From Diphasiastrum complanatum (lineage: Eukaryota; Streptophyta; Lycopodiopsida; Lycopodiales; Lycopodiaceae), in contig MU831891.1 in NCBI GenBank assembly GCA_029204225.1, positions 1 through 64,000 on the forward strand: 64,000 nt of DNA, read 5' to 3'. The notes beneath the pieces are model-generated. The model ran no database searches and had not been told where the DNA came from. It was given only the letters and a program-made list of their open reading frames with translations. Made by a program: the position numbers and the translations under genes. The first letter of the stretch is position 1; every line of letters starts with the position of its first letter. Shown one piece after another: positions 1 through 10,143 of this stretch.

Positions 1-660
1 CTTGACTAGTTTTGGTCATATGACTTGTAAATAGTTAGATGGTCATGATGTGGCTTGTCACACGTGCCAAATAGCATAGGATTCCATTCATAAGGATGTT
101 CTCAAGTAGACCTAAGTGTTAGAACCTTTGGAATGAGTCCAAATTATGCTTAGATACAAGGGAGAAAAAATAGGAGCTATTTTTGGTAATTTTTGCATTG
201 TTGAGGGATCTCCAAGATTCCAACTCTAACTTGGTAGGGATGAAAGATCCACCAAAATTAGCATTAGGGATAGGTTTAGGGCTACTCATACCTGCCCAAA
301 AACGTGATGGATCATGTATATATAGGTGATGATATCTCACCAAAATCAATCAAGCAATTTCATGTTTTTTCTCTCATAATGGTGCAATTGCTCTCTATGT
401 TCATAATTGTTTGAGTACTTGTGATTACTAATGATTATAGGATTGAATGTAGGTCTGGTGTAAAGTACTCAGACTGTGGGAGGCCATACTTTCACACGTG
501 TGAAGCCTTCTTCAAGGATTTGGGCCATTTAGTGAGGTTCAAGCATAGATTTTTTATGGATTTTGATGGTTCAACTTGTGCTAATCTTATGAAATCATAA
601 TCTATTGTTTCCCTCATCATTTCAAGTGTTTTAGGATCCTTATTTGCTGTAATTTTTACA
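1..660 (+). repeat. E1 5' LTR (left end cut by window)
   Basis: It matches 5475-6132 almost base for base and ends TTTTTACA directly before the primer-binding site. It would carry the element's promoter and RNA start. Compared with the 3' copy it lacks the TGTTAAAA start because the window begins inside it. Confidence 0.95.
317..324 (+). promoter_or_regulatory. TATA box of E1 LTR
   Basis: TATATATA lies within the LTR; the second copy is at 5792-5799 in the 3' LTR. Position and strand fit the U3 promoter that drives the element's genomic RNA. The role is inferred from context. Confidence 0.6.
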
Positions 661-672
661 TGGTATCAGAGC
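661..672 (+). other. E1 primer-binding site
   Basis: TGGTATCAGAGC directly follows the 5' LTR. This sequence is complementary to the 3' end of plant initiator Met-tRNA and is the usual minus-strand primer site of plant copia elements. Confidence 0.9.
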
Positions 673-1471
673 CTAAGGGCTGAAATGAGCTAAATCCTTG
701 GTTTTCATTCAATTTGATCACAATTTTTGATCTAAATCTTGTGTAGATTGGATCTTAGCATCTAGTATTGATTCTAGAACTCAAAGTGAGTCAAATACAT
801 TGGATATTGGTGTTGTGTGACTTCATTTACAGGTGTTTAGGTGTCTAAAACCAGAGGCAAAGTTGAATTCAATTCACATTACCAAGATAGCAAGTTTTGC
901 TTGCTCCAAGCATTGATTTCTAAGCGAGTTTTGGAGGTGATTTCATAGAGGAGGCTTTCTAGCATTCAAGGAGAGGGAATATCAGAGTTTTGGGGACTCT
1001 TCAAGGCTGTTCTAAGGTGTAGTAGGCACCTCCTAAAGTGATTTAGGTTCAGTCCAACCATTGCTTGACTTATGCACCAAATTAGATCAATTTTTCATCA
1101 ATTTTGATCATTTTTTGCTTGTGATTGGATAGTAGATTTTGTTGCATCCTCATTAAGTTCCATTTAGCTCTTTTACAAGTGATTTTGGAAGTATATTAGG
1201 TTGCTGAAATTCACTCTTGATCAGATCATTTGGAAGCTTTAATGTTCTTTATAGAAAGAGGGGCAATTCTACTAGTATTGTCTACTTCAATCAAGCAAGT
1301 GCATTGTTTCTAGTATTCTATGATTTGATTTTGTTAGAGATCATTCTTAGATCTTTATAGGAAGTCTATTACTTATCTTTTCAGGTCCCTAAGAAGTGGG
1401 ATAAGATAGACCTTCAATCAAATCAATAGAAGTAACCTTCATTTGTGTCAAGTCCTTGATTAGGAGACTAG

Positions 1472-4400
1472 ATGGCATCTATAAATGCATATCTTTTGGA
1501 TACTAATGAAAGGCTCAACAAAACTAACTATTCCATATGGAAAGTTAGAATGGAATCTATCATGATCATGCAATATCTGATGAAAATTGTAAATGGTAAG
1601 GAGGGTGAACCTATTCATCCTCAAGAAAAAGCCAAATACATCAAGAAGTGCAATGTTGCACTACATTGCATAAAAATGAATGTTGCAAATGAACTCTTAA
1701 GAGAGGTAGGAGATTGCACTTCAGCTCAAGATGCTTGGGAGACTTTGCAAAAGGTCTATGAATCCAAGAACCAAACTAGAATGTTAGCTTTGAAGAATCA
1801 AATCTATAGAAGCTATCAAAAGAAAGGAGAGAGTGCACATAATTTTGTCCTAAGAGTAAAGGAATTGAACAAAGAGCTAGCCTTTATAGGTGATCCTATC
1901 AAGGATGAAGAGCTTGTTCAACTCATATTGAATGGACTAAGCTTTGAATTTGACAATTTGGTTCAGGGATATGCAATTATGGGTAAGCTACCCATACTTG
2001 AAGAACTCCAAGGCACACTCATGGTCGAGGAATCAAGAAGGAGCCAAATGCAAGAGAGGATGGATAGGCTTTCCATCCAAGGTGGAGATGACCAAGCTCT
2101 CTTCACCAAAGGCAAAGGCAAGTCCAAAGGCAAAGTATCAACATTCAAGAAGTCTACAAAGCTTGAGGATCAAGAAGGACCCTCAAAGGCATCTCCATCA
2201 ACCACCAAAGTCAAGAAGGACAAATCAAAGGTGAAGTGCTACTATTGTAGCAAGATGGGGCATTATGCCTCGGAATGCTTCAAGAGGAAGCAAGATCAAG
2301 GCCAAGCCAACATGAGCAAAGAGGAGGAGGAGGAGGAGAGTTCACATGAGGACTCTCTCATGATGTCCATATTTTCTTCAACAAGCTTCAAAGGAGAAGA
2401 TCCTTGGTGGATTGACTCGGGTGCTAGTTCACACATGACTAGTAAAAGGGAGTTTTTCTCTTCTCTCTTATCTTATGATGGACCTATAAAGTCTATCTAT
2501 ACAGCAAATGATGAAGCTTGTAAGATTGAAGGAGTTGGTAGAATTCCCCTTTGCTTAGGATCTTCCAAAAAGATCAACATAGAAGGTGTTTTGTACATTC
2601 CTACAATAACAAAGAATCTACTAAGTGTTGGCCAAATGGTAGACAATGGTTTCAATGTTGACTTTGCTTCAAATGAATGTTTCATCAAGAATAAGGGTAA
2701 GATAGTGGCTAAGGGCACTAGACTTGGCAAACTTTATAAGCTGGATGCATTTGTGGATACTAATGTTGTCATGTTGGCCGAGAAGAGCAAGATATCTACC
2801 TTTACTTTATGGCACAAAAGACTTGGACATGTCAACTCGGGTTCCATGGAGGCTATGATCAAGGAGGAGTATGCTTTAGGCCTACCAAGGTCTATTGGGA
2901 AGGAAGACAAGGTTTGTGAAGCTTGTGCCTTATCCAAGGCACATAAGAAGGTGTTTCCTAACTCCATCACAAATTCATCTCATCCTCTTGAACTCATACA
3001 CTCGGATGTGCACATTGCTAGCACCAAATCTAATGGAGGTTCATCCATGTTTTTAACCTTCATTGATGACTACTCAAGATATTGTTGGGTGTTCTTACTT
3101 TCCTTCAAGTCTCAAGTATTTGATACTTTTATAAAGTTCAAGTTGTTTGTGGAAAAGCATCATAATCATAGCATCAAGATTCTTAGAAGTGACAATGGTG
3201 GAGAATTCATCTCCAATGAGTTCAAGGCCTTTTGTGAGGAGGAAGGGATCAAGAAAGAGACTTCTTGTCCTTACACTCCTCAACAAAATGGAGTTGCTGA
3301 AAGAAGGAATAGAACATTATGTGAATGTTTTAAGGCTTTAAGATTAAATTCTTGTTTGCCCAAATCCTTTTGGGGTGAGTCTCTTGTATGTGCAAACTAC
3401 TTGATGAATAGGGTGTCTTGCAAAGCAATTGAAGGCAAAACTCCTTATGAGATGTTGTATGGAAAGAAACCCAATCTTAATCACTTGAAAGTTTTTGGGT
3501 GTATATGTTATGTGCATGTGCCATTGGAAACAAGAACCAAGGAGGATCCATCTTCCACAAGAGGGATCATGCTTGGATATGCAAGCTCAAGCAAGGGCTA
3601 CAAAGTCTATCTCCCATCCTTGAACAAATTTGTTGTTTCAAGGGATGTCATCTTTGATGAACATCATATGCATATGCTTGAAGAAGGCTCAAGTGCTCCA
3701 ACAATCAAGAAGAAGATGGCCGAGGAGCAAGATCGTGGTTTTGAGGAGGAGCTCATGGAGGAGCAAGCACCAAACCCACCTATCACACCAAGGAGATCTT
3801 CAAGGGCAAAAGTGGAGCCATCAAGGCTCACATATCAAGGCAAAGAACAGCAAGTTGAGGGTATCTCATCCACTTCTTATGCTTTATCTAGTTTTGAAGA
3901 ACCGTCTAATGTTGAAGATGCATTGAACTCCAAAGAATGGTATAAAGCTATGTTGGATGAGTATGATGCCTTGATTGAGAATGAAACTTGGTTGCTTGTT
4001 GAGAGACCTCAAAGGAATGTAATAGGATGCAAGTGGGTCTTCAAGCTTAAGTTTAATGCAAATGGGAGTGTTAACAAACATAAAGCAAGATTAGTTGCAA
4101 AAGGTTATGCTCAAGAGAGAGGGATAGACTATGAGAAAACTTTTGCACCCGTGGCCAAGATGGTCACAATAAGGCTAATCATTGCACTTGCATCACATTT
4201 TGGATGGATTCTATGTCAAATGGATGTCTCTAATGCTTTTTTGAATGGTTTTTTGGAAGAGGATATCTATATGGAGCAACCACAAGGGTTCATCAAGCAT
4301 GGAATGGAGAACAAAGTATGCCATCTCCAAAGAAGCATCTATGGCTTGAAGCAAGCCTCGAGATCTTGGAATTCAAGACTACATTGCTATCTTATTTCAC

Positions 4401-5344
4401 TTTCTTTTGTTCAAAGTAAATATGATCCTACTCTTTACATTAAGTTTGATGATGTTGGTATTGTACTTTTACTCATTTATGTAGATGACATCATCATTAG
4501 TGGAAATAGTGTTGATGGTATTGAAAAAATCAAGATAGATCTATCCTTAGAGTTCAAGATGGTAGATCTAGGGTGTCTTCACTTCATCTTAGGCATAGAA
4601 GTACTTAGAGGGTCTGATTTTATCTTTATAAGTCAAGTAAACTATGCTCAAAGTCATTTGAAGAAGTTTAAGATGGAAGTATGCAAAAGTGTTGACACAC
4701 CAATGGAGCAAGATGTAAAAGTGCCAAATGAAGATGATGAAAGATCCTTCATGGACATCACTTTGTTTAGGCAACTTATAGGTTCCTTAATGTGGATCAC
4801 TATAACTAGACCAGATCTTAGCTTTAGTGTATGTACGTTGAGCCAATCCATGCAAAAGCCATTGAATATCCATTGGAAAAAGGCTAAGAGGATTCTAAGA
4901 TACATCTCGGGTACATTGGATTTTGGGATTCTATATAGAGGAGATGTGATTAACCTTCATGCATTTAGTGATTCAGATTTTGCAGGGGACAAGAGGGATA
5001 GGAAATCAACAAGTGCCTATTCAACTTTCATAGGAGAAGGTGTGGTTTCATGGCTTTCAAAAAAGCAAGAAACTATATCTCTATCTTCAACCGAGGCCGA
5101 GTACAAAGCTTTGACAACCACTACAAAGGAGGTACTTTGGATCAAGAGATTATTGGTGGAGCTAAAGATCATGGATTCAGATGAGGCACCAATCATCTAC
5201 AATGACAATATATCAGCCCAACACCTTGCATCTAACCCAATCTTCCATGCAAGATCTAAGAACATTGAGATATGCCATCACTTTGAGAAATGGTGCAAGC
5301 CAAGGAGATTGCTTTGGAGCATGTTCCAAGCAATGAATGTGTAG
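1472..5344 (+). CDS. E1 copia Gag-Pol polyprotein (1290 aa, frameshifted at the extreme C-terminus)
   Basis: A single long frame carries the copia domain order. Gag has a UBN2-type N-terminal region and a CCHC zinc knuckle at about residues 256-269 (CYYCSKMGHYASEC). Protease has DSGAS at 315-319. The pre-integrase zinc motif is H448, H453, C482, C485. The integrase triad is D512, D574, E610. Reverse transcriptase has YVDD at 1003-1006, and RNase H has its DSDFAG and STEAEY motifs near 1165 and 1215. The order protease-integrase-RT-RNase H defines Ty1/copia. The final ~20 residues do not resemble the family; the expected RNase H tail continues in another frame from about 5290, which a 4-base deletion near 5283 would explain. 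All other catalytic motifs look intact. ATG at 1472 follows an 800-base leader. Confidence 0.93.
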   Translation: MASINAYLLDTNERLNKTNYSIWKVRMESIMIMQYLMKIVNGKEGEPIHPQEKAKYIKKCNVALHCIKMNVANELLREVGDCTSAQDAWETLQKVYESKNQTRMLALKNQIYRSYQKKGESAHNFVLRVKELNKELAFIGDPIKDEELVQLILNGLSFEFDNLVQGYAIMGKLPILEELQGTLMVEESRRSQMQERMDRLSIQGGDDQALFTKGKGKSKGKVSTFKKSTKLEDQEGPSKASPSTTKVKKDKSKVKCYYCSKMGHYASECFKRKQDQGQANMSKEEEEEESSHEDSLMMSIFSSTSFKGEDPWWIDSGASSHMTSKREFFSSLLSYDGPIKSIYTANDEACKIEGVGRIPLCLGSSKKINIEGVLYIPTITKNLLSVGQMVDNGFNVDFASNECFIKNKGKIVAKGTRLGKLYKLDAFVDTNVVMLAEKSKISTFTLWHKRLGHVNSGSMEAMIKEEYALGLPRSIGKEDKVCEACALSKAHKKVFPNSITNSSHPLELIHSDVHIASTKSNGGSSMFLTFIDDYSRYCWVFLLSFKSQVFDTFIKFKLFVEKHHNHSIKILRSDNGGEFISNEFKAFCEEEGIKKETSCPYTPQQNGVAERRNRTLCECFKALRLNSCLPKSFWGESLVCANYLMNRVSCKAIEGKTPYEMLYGKKPNLNHLKVFGCICYVHVPLETRTKEDPSSTRGIMLGYASSSKGYKVYLPSLNKFVVSRDVIFDEHHMHMLEEGSSAPTIKKKMAEEQDRGFEEELMEEQAPNPPITPRRSSRAKVEPSRLTYQGKEQQVEGISSTSYALSSFEEPSNVEDALNSKEWYKAMLDEYDALIENETWLLVERPQRNVIGCKWVFKLKFNANGSVNKHKARLVAKGYAQERGIDYEKTFAPVAKMVTIRLIIALASHFGWILCQMDVSNAFLNGFLEEDIYMEQPQGFIKHGMENKVCHLQRSIYGLKQASRSWNSRLHCYLISLSFVQSKYDPTLYIKFDDVGIVLLLIYVDDIIISGNSVDGIEKIKIDLSLEFKMVDLGCLHFILGIEVLRGSDFIFISQVNYAQSHLKKFKMEVCKSVDTPMEQDVKVPNEDDERSFMDITLFRQLIGSLMWITITRPDLSFSVCTLSQSMQKPLNIHWKKAKRILRYISGTLDFGILYRGDVINLHAFSDSDFAGDKRDRKSTSAYSTFIGEGVVSWLSKKQETISLSSTEAEYKALTTTTKEVLWIKRLLVELKIMDSDEAPIIYNDNISAQHLASNPIFHARSKNIEICHHFEKWCKPRRLLWSMFQAMNV

Positions 5345-5444
5345 CTGATCTACTTACTAAACCACTTCAAAAGACACCTTTTATGAAGTTCAGATCATCA
5401 CTTGGAGTGATTAGTAAAGCAATGATTGAACCAAGCTAGATAGT

Positions 5445-5453
5445 GAGGAGGAA
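5445..5453 (+). other. E1 polypurine tract
   Basis: GAGGAGGAA sits directly before the TGTTAAAA start of the 3' LTR. This is the expected plus-strand priming site. Confidence 0.85.
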
Positions 5454-6132
5454 TGTTAAAAATTCACAATTCTAGCTTGACTAGTTTTGGTCATATGACT
5501 TGTAAATAGTTAGATGGTCATGATGTGGCTTGTCACACGTGCCAAATAGCATAGGATTCCATTCATAAGGATGTTCTCAAGTAGACCTAAGTGTTAGAAC
5601 CTTTGGAATGAGTCCAAATTATGCTTAGATACAAGGGAGAAAAAATAGGAGCTATTTTTGGTAATTTTTGCATTGTTGAGGGATCTCCAAGATTCCAACC
5701 CTAACTTGGTAGGGATGAAAGATCCACCAAAATTAGCATTAGGGATAGGTTTAGGGCTACTCATACCTGCCCAAAACCGTGATGGATCATGTATATATAG
5801 GTGATGATATCTCACCAAAATCAATCAAGCAATTTCATGTTTTTTCTCTCATAATGGTGCAATTGCTCTCTATGTTCATAATTGTTTGAGTACTTGTGAT
5901 TACTAATGATTATAGGATTGAATGTAGGTCTGGTGTACACTCAGACTGTGGGAGGCCGTACTTTCACACGTGTGAAGCCTTCTTCAAGGATTTGGGCCAT
6001 TTAGTGAGGTTCAAGCATAGATTTTTGATGGATTTTGATGGTTCAACTTGTGCTAATCTTATGAAATCATAATCTATTGTTTTCCTCATCATTTCAAGTG
6101 TTTTAGGATCCTTATTTACTGTAATTTTTACA
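5454..6132 (+). repeat. E1 3' LTR
   Basis: It begins TGTTAAAA after the polypurine tract and ends TTTTTACA where E2 coding sequence resumes. It is 679 bp and a near-exact copy of the 5' LTR. Confidence 0.95.
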
Positions 6133-7060
6133 TTGGCCGAGTGAGTTAACTGCAAAAGCGATGTCAGGTCTTGTGCAGACCATTGCATACATGAGAGAGA
6201 TCCAAGTATCGATCGATAAGGATACTCTCTCATCTGCTCCTCTTCCTGCTTGGTCTGAGGACATTGGTCCTTCGACAATCGCAGGCCTGGATCCATCGGT
6301 GAGTGAGCTAACTTGCACATAATCAGATTGTATCTTATGAGGACATTGTGAAGATACATTTGTTGAGTAATAAATATCAGTCGTCTCACTTTGTCTCCGT
6401 GGATTTGAATGCCCAGACAGAAGTGAGCGTCACCTAGATCAGTCATGTCGAACTCATAAGACAACATCTGCTTAGCATCCTTCACCAGATTGGTTCAATT
6501 GCTGAAAAGCAATGTATTATCTACATACAAGGTGATAATTATAAAGGATTGATGCACTGACTTGAAGTAGACGTTGTTGTCGGCCCTGCTTGGTTTAAAG
6601 CCTTGTCGGATGAGGAATGTGTTGATCCTCTAGAACCATGCTCTAGCTGATTGTTTCAAGCCATAAAGTGTCGTGTGGAGTTTGTAGACATGATGCTTCA
6701 TACCTTTATGGATGTATCCTTCAGATTGTAGCATGTAGATGTCCTCTTCAATGACTCCATTCAGATAAGTTGTCTATACATCGAGCTAATGTACTTCCAG
6801 GTCGGCTGCTACAACATACGACAGGAGGGCTCAGATTGATGACTGTTTGACTATTGGACTGAAGGTCTCATTGTAGTCAATGTTAGGGATTTGAGCAAAT
6901 CCTCGTGCTACTAGTCTTGCCTTCCTTCAATCAATTGCTCCATTGGCATTGTATTTGATTTTAAAGACCCATTTGCAATCGATGAGATTGCAGCCAGCAG
7001 GAGCTTCGACTAGTGACCATATCTGGTTCTTGATCAGAGAGAAATACTCTCTGTCCATTG
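6133..7060 (-). pseudogene. E2 reverse transcriptase / RNase H, broken
   Basis: Minus-strand translation gives copia RT blocks: a CKWVFKIKYNANG-like start near 6970, an NGVIEEDIYM-like block near 6750, an LYGLKQSARAW-like block near 6650, the active-site box at 6516-6527 and the DLGDAHFCLGI block near 6420. The active site reads YVDN instead of YVDD, and stops fall between the blocks. Near 6133 the sequence reads as the start of RNase H and is cut by the E1 LTR. Two catalytic defects (D to N plus stops) make it non-functional. Confidence 0.85.
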
Positions 7061-7067
7061 CTTCTCT

Positions 7068-8324
7068 TCAGAGATCAAAGTCTAATTGACTAAGTGCCTC
7101 ATCGACTGATGTCACTTCCTGCATTGAAAGACAGACAAACTCAGGAGTATACCTTGTGGGCTGTGTGCACACTCGACTTGATCTTCTTGGAGGAAGTATC
7201 GACTGATGATCCAATCGTCGAATTTTTTGTTGCTGAGTATCAATAGATTCTTCCTCTGACTCGCTGTTGGGTAGTTGGTCGATTATCTGCACGCTTGAGC
7301 CAGAAGCTCGAATTGTCGTGTCAGAGGCAGGTATTGAAAGTTCAATAGGAACTTTGTCCTTGCCTTTGAGGTCGACAAACTGATCCTCGATAAAGACTGT
7401 ATCCCTGCTGAACAAAGTCTGCTGGATATCAGGGTCATACAACTTATAGGTGTCATCATATGAAGTATATCCGATAAATATTGTCTTGAGACCTTGGAAG
7501 TCAAATTTATTCCTTGTCTCTTTCAGGATCTGTGCGAAGGCGATGCATCCGAATACTTGTAGGTTCTTCAATGAAGACTTTGAGTCTGTCCACACCTTGT
7601 GGGGTGTTTAGTCTGAGAGGGCCTTGGTTGAACATCTATTCTGGATGTAAGTTGCAGTGGAGACAGCTTCAGCCCAAAAGCTCTTCGATAAAGATGAGTG
7701 TGCCAGCATACATTTAGCTGACTCGACCAAGGTACGATTCTTCCTCTCGGCTAAGCCATTTGAATGAGGTGAGTAAGGAGTGATAAACTACTATTAAATG
7801 TCTTGGCTCTAGCAGTACTCTTTGAATTCAGTAGAGATGTACTCTCCACCATTATCGAACCTCAGGGCCTAATTCATTTTATCAGTCTCTTTCTCTGCAC
7901 GCTCTTTGAAGATTCTGAAGCAATTGAAAGCTTCAGATTTCTTCTTCATAAAATAAACCATAGTCCTTATGAAAAATTCATCAATAAAAGTTATAAAATA
8001 CTTTGCATCCTGTCGTGAAGGATTTTGCATTGGGCCACAAATATCTGTATGTACAACATCTAGCAATCCTCTAGTAGTATGTTGGTGGCTTGATCTAAAT
8101 GGTTTCCTTGTCTGCCTACCAACTAAACAGTCTTGACAGATAGGTAACTCGACTTTCTTATCAGGATAGTCGAGATCAAGAACAATGAATTGCTTAGACA
8201 TTTGATGTACAGAAGCATAATTCAAATGACCAAGTCTGTAATGCCAAAGTAAACCTTTATTTATCTGAACAGAAGTACTAAGTGCCTGACTAGAGACAGA
8301 AAAACAATGACTTAATCTGTACAA
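7068..8324 (-). pseudogene. E2 integrase and post-integrase linker, broken
   Basis: On the minus strand 8324-7869 gives the pre-integrase zinc motif (WHYRLGH and CQDC) and the first integrase catalytic Asp in the HTDICGPM block. 7595-7068 gives the C-terminal VFGCIAFAQI block, an FIGYTSYDDTYKLYD block and an acidic linker ending PPRRSSR, typical of copia between integrase and RT. The middle of the integrase core (7600-7870) lies in other frames. Confidence 0.8.
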
Positions 8325-8390
8325 GTATCCATGTCTCTTTCGGAGTGCTAGGATATTGTCTATCCTATCGACTACTTTACATTGATCAGA

Positions 8391-8651
8391 TTAAAATTCT
8401 ACTTTATGTCCTAGATATGTAATTCTACTAACGGAGCGTAGATTTGTAGACAAATTTGGTACATGAAGGACATTTGAAAGCAGTTTACATTTATCATTGG
8501 CAAAGCTCAATCTTACTGTACCTTCACCTTTGATAGCTTGTGTGCTATTGTCACCAAGGTGAACATATCGTTTGGTACTATAAGGTGTATAGGACTCGAA
8601 ACAGCCGATATGGCTGGTCATATGTTGTGTGGCACCGAAATCTAGAAACAA
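8391..8651 (-). pseudogene. E2 aspartic protease region
   Basis: The minus-strand frame shows LDFGATQHMT where copia proteases have D-[ST]-G-A. The Ser-to-Phe change is consistent with one C-to-T transition and should abolish activity. The remainder (LLSNVLHVPNLSTNLRSVSR) is the standard copia sequence between protease and integrase. Confidence 0.8.
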
Positions 8652-10075
8652 GAGCTATTGTTGGATGCTTCTTGATGGTTTGTCATGAAGGCAATATGGT
8701 TTGCTTCTTGAATGGGCTGTGGAATTTCTGCAGCTACATTTTTCACTTGATTCGACTGTTTTTTGCTGCTATTCTTTGCTTGCAATATCCGATAGTCTTG
8801 GATCGCATGGTTGGTATGCTTGCAGTATCTGCAGAACAACTTCTTCTTTGTCGACTGAGTCGACTGTTCGTGACGATGTGTCGGTCTATAATCTTTTTTT
8901 GATGGCTTTGTGCCTTTCTTCTTCTGCTTAGTCAAGCCTTTGTTGGTGGATAGGGCGTGAGAGTCAACAGTCGAGGAACTGGAGGCTTCGTTTCTTCGAG
9001 AGTCTTCCTGCAACAACATTGTGATGACTCTTGAAAGAGTCAGTTCAAGGTGTGTCATGATCATCACCCATCTATCGTATGAGCTCGGCAAGCTCTTAGC
9101 CAACTCGATTGAAGCTGCTCCTTTGAACCTATCAAAGCGGCCTTGGAATCCCTGAAGGGCCACTTTGTGTGTTTTCACTTTCTTGAACAAATATGCAATC
9201 TCCGTCAGTGTGATCGAATGATCGAGTATTTGTGTTTGCAGATAGGCATCACGCTCAAGGGTGGTCGCATCCAATTCACCTTGAAGCCGTGTGCGATCTT
9301 CTTCGTCCATCTGTAATTGCCCCTTCAGCAGCTGCACCTGTTGCTTGGCATCTTGCACTATCTTATCTACCTGATCTTGTGCAGTTGTCAGGGCGTTTTG
9401 CAGGGAGATGATGTAGGTTTCCAAGCGATCAGCTTGTTGCTGGGCCAATGTCTTTTCGCTTTCAGCCTTTTCTTCATGTTGCTTGGCTATCTTCACCTCT
9501 CGATCCAGCTGGACAATTTTCTGGCTGATCAAAGTGTTTTCAGATCCTAGATCAGAGATCCTCTGCTCTGTTTTCTTCTTCTTATCTAGCATAGACTGGA
9601 TCACTTGCCCAAGGCTAGAAACTAACCCTAGACCATCACTAGAATCGACGGTCGTGGAGGTGGCGGCAGCAGGAGACCCTGATGGTACTGTCCTTGGTAG
9701 GCGTGGAATAGGTGCTAAGGTCTCTTCTTCATCAAAAGTATCCTCTTCTTCAAACTCTTCAGGCACTGTGGCGTCGAACTGCTTTGGTGACTTTATAGCT
9801 ATGTCGAACCGAAGTGTGGCTAGGCTACCCTGTGTGGGTGGTTGCTGACTGGCATCTCTGACACCAATAGTAGATTCATGGATATGCCCGAATCCTCTTT
9901 TCAGGGGATTGGGGTTGAAAGGGCACTGGGCTCTGGGGCATTTCAAAGATTTCGGTGGCCCCACGGGGGTCGGAATCATCGAACATATCCATGAAGAACT
10001 ATGTGTTGGGTGAGGTCGCTTCGGTGTGCGGGGGTGAGGCGGCCTGGGCAGCTGCGATGGGAATAGTAGGCCCAA
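8642..10075 (-). CDS. E2 gag fused to a long coiled coil (degraded start)
   Basis: The minus-strand frame has a Pro-rich start, an acidic stretch (EEFEEEDTFDEEE), then about 130 residues of heptad-like coiled coil rich in E, K, Q and L. A copia gag block follows (LAKSLPSSYDRWVMI), a basic region, and a zinc knuckle whose third Cys is Tyr (CRYCKHTNHAIQDYR). The coiled coil replaces the usual UBN2 N-terminal gag half. Either this lineage has an unusual Gag or a host coiled-coil segment was captured. The true start probably lies further right, since the coding sense continues to 11019 in another frame. Confidence 0.65.
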   Translation of the reverse strand: MGLLFPSQLPRPPHPRTPKRPHPTHSSSWICSMIPTPVGPPKSLKCPRAQCPFNPNPLKRGFGHIHESTIGVRDASQQPPTQGSLATLRFDIAIKSPKQFDATVPEEFEEEDTFDEEETLAPIPRLPRTVPSGSPAAATSTTVDSSDGLGLVSSLGQVIQSMLDKKKKTEQRISDLGSENTLISQKIVQLDREVKIAKQHEEKAESEKTLAQQQADRLETYIISLQNALTTAQDQVDKIVQDAKQQVQLLKGQLQMDEEDRTRLQGELDATTLERDAYLQTQILDHSITLTEIAYLFKKVKTHKVALQGFQGRFDRFKGAASIELAKSLPSSYDRWVMIMTHLELTLSRVITMLLQEDSRRNEASSSSTVDSHALSTNKGLTKQKKKGTKPSKKDYRPTHRHEQSTQSTKKKLFCRYCKHTNHAIQDYRILQAKNSSKKQSNQVKNVAAEIPQPIQEANHIAFMTNHQEASNNSSCF

Positions 10076-10143
10076 TGGTCATAGACTGTCCTTGTATGGG
10101 AGCAGAGGCAAGGGAAACATCAGAGGCGAGGGGAGTGGGAAAT

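Larger units (their letters stand above)
1..6132 (+). mobile_element. E1: nearly complete Ty1/copia LTR retrotransposon
   Basis: Two near-identical long repeats (1-660 and 5454-6132) flank a primer-binding site, one long gag-pol frame and a polypurine tract, in the order expected of copia elements. The first roughly 20 bases of the 5' LTR lie before the window start. The LTRs differ at only a few positions, for example a 4-bp length difference near 450/5938, so the insertion looks recent. Its right edge abuts minus-strand copia RT sequence (E2), so E1 landed inside E2. The matching target duplication would be outside the window on the left and about TTGGC at 6133 on the right; only the right side is visible. 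Confidence 0.95.

Noticed and set aside
119-349. 76-aa minus frame repeated at 5594-5824
   Set aside because: It lies wholly in the E1 LTR on the non-transcribed strand, and its repetition simply reflects the two LTR copies.
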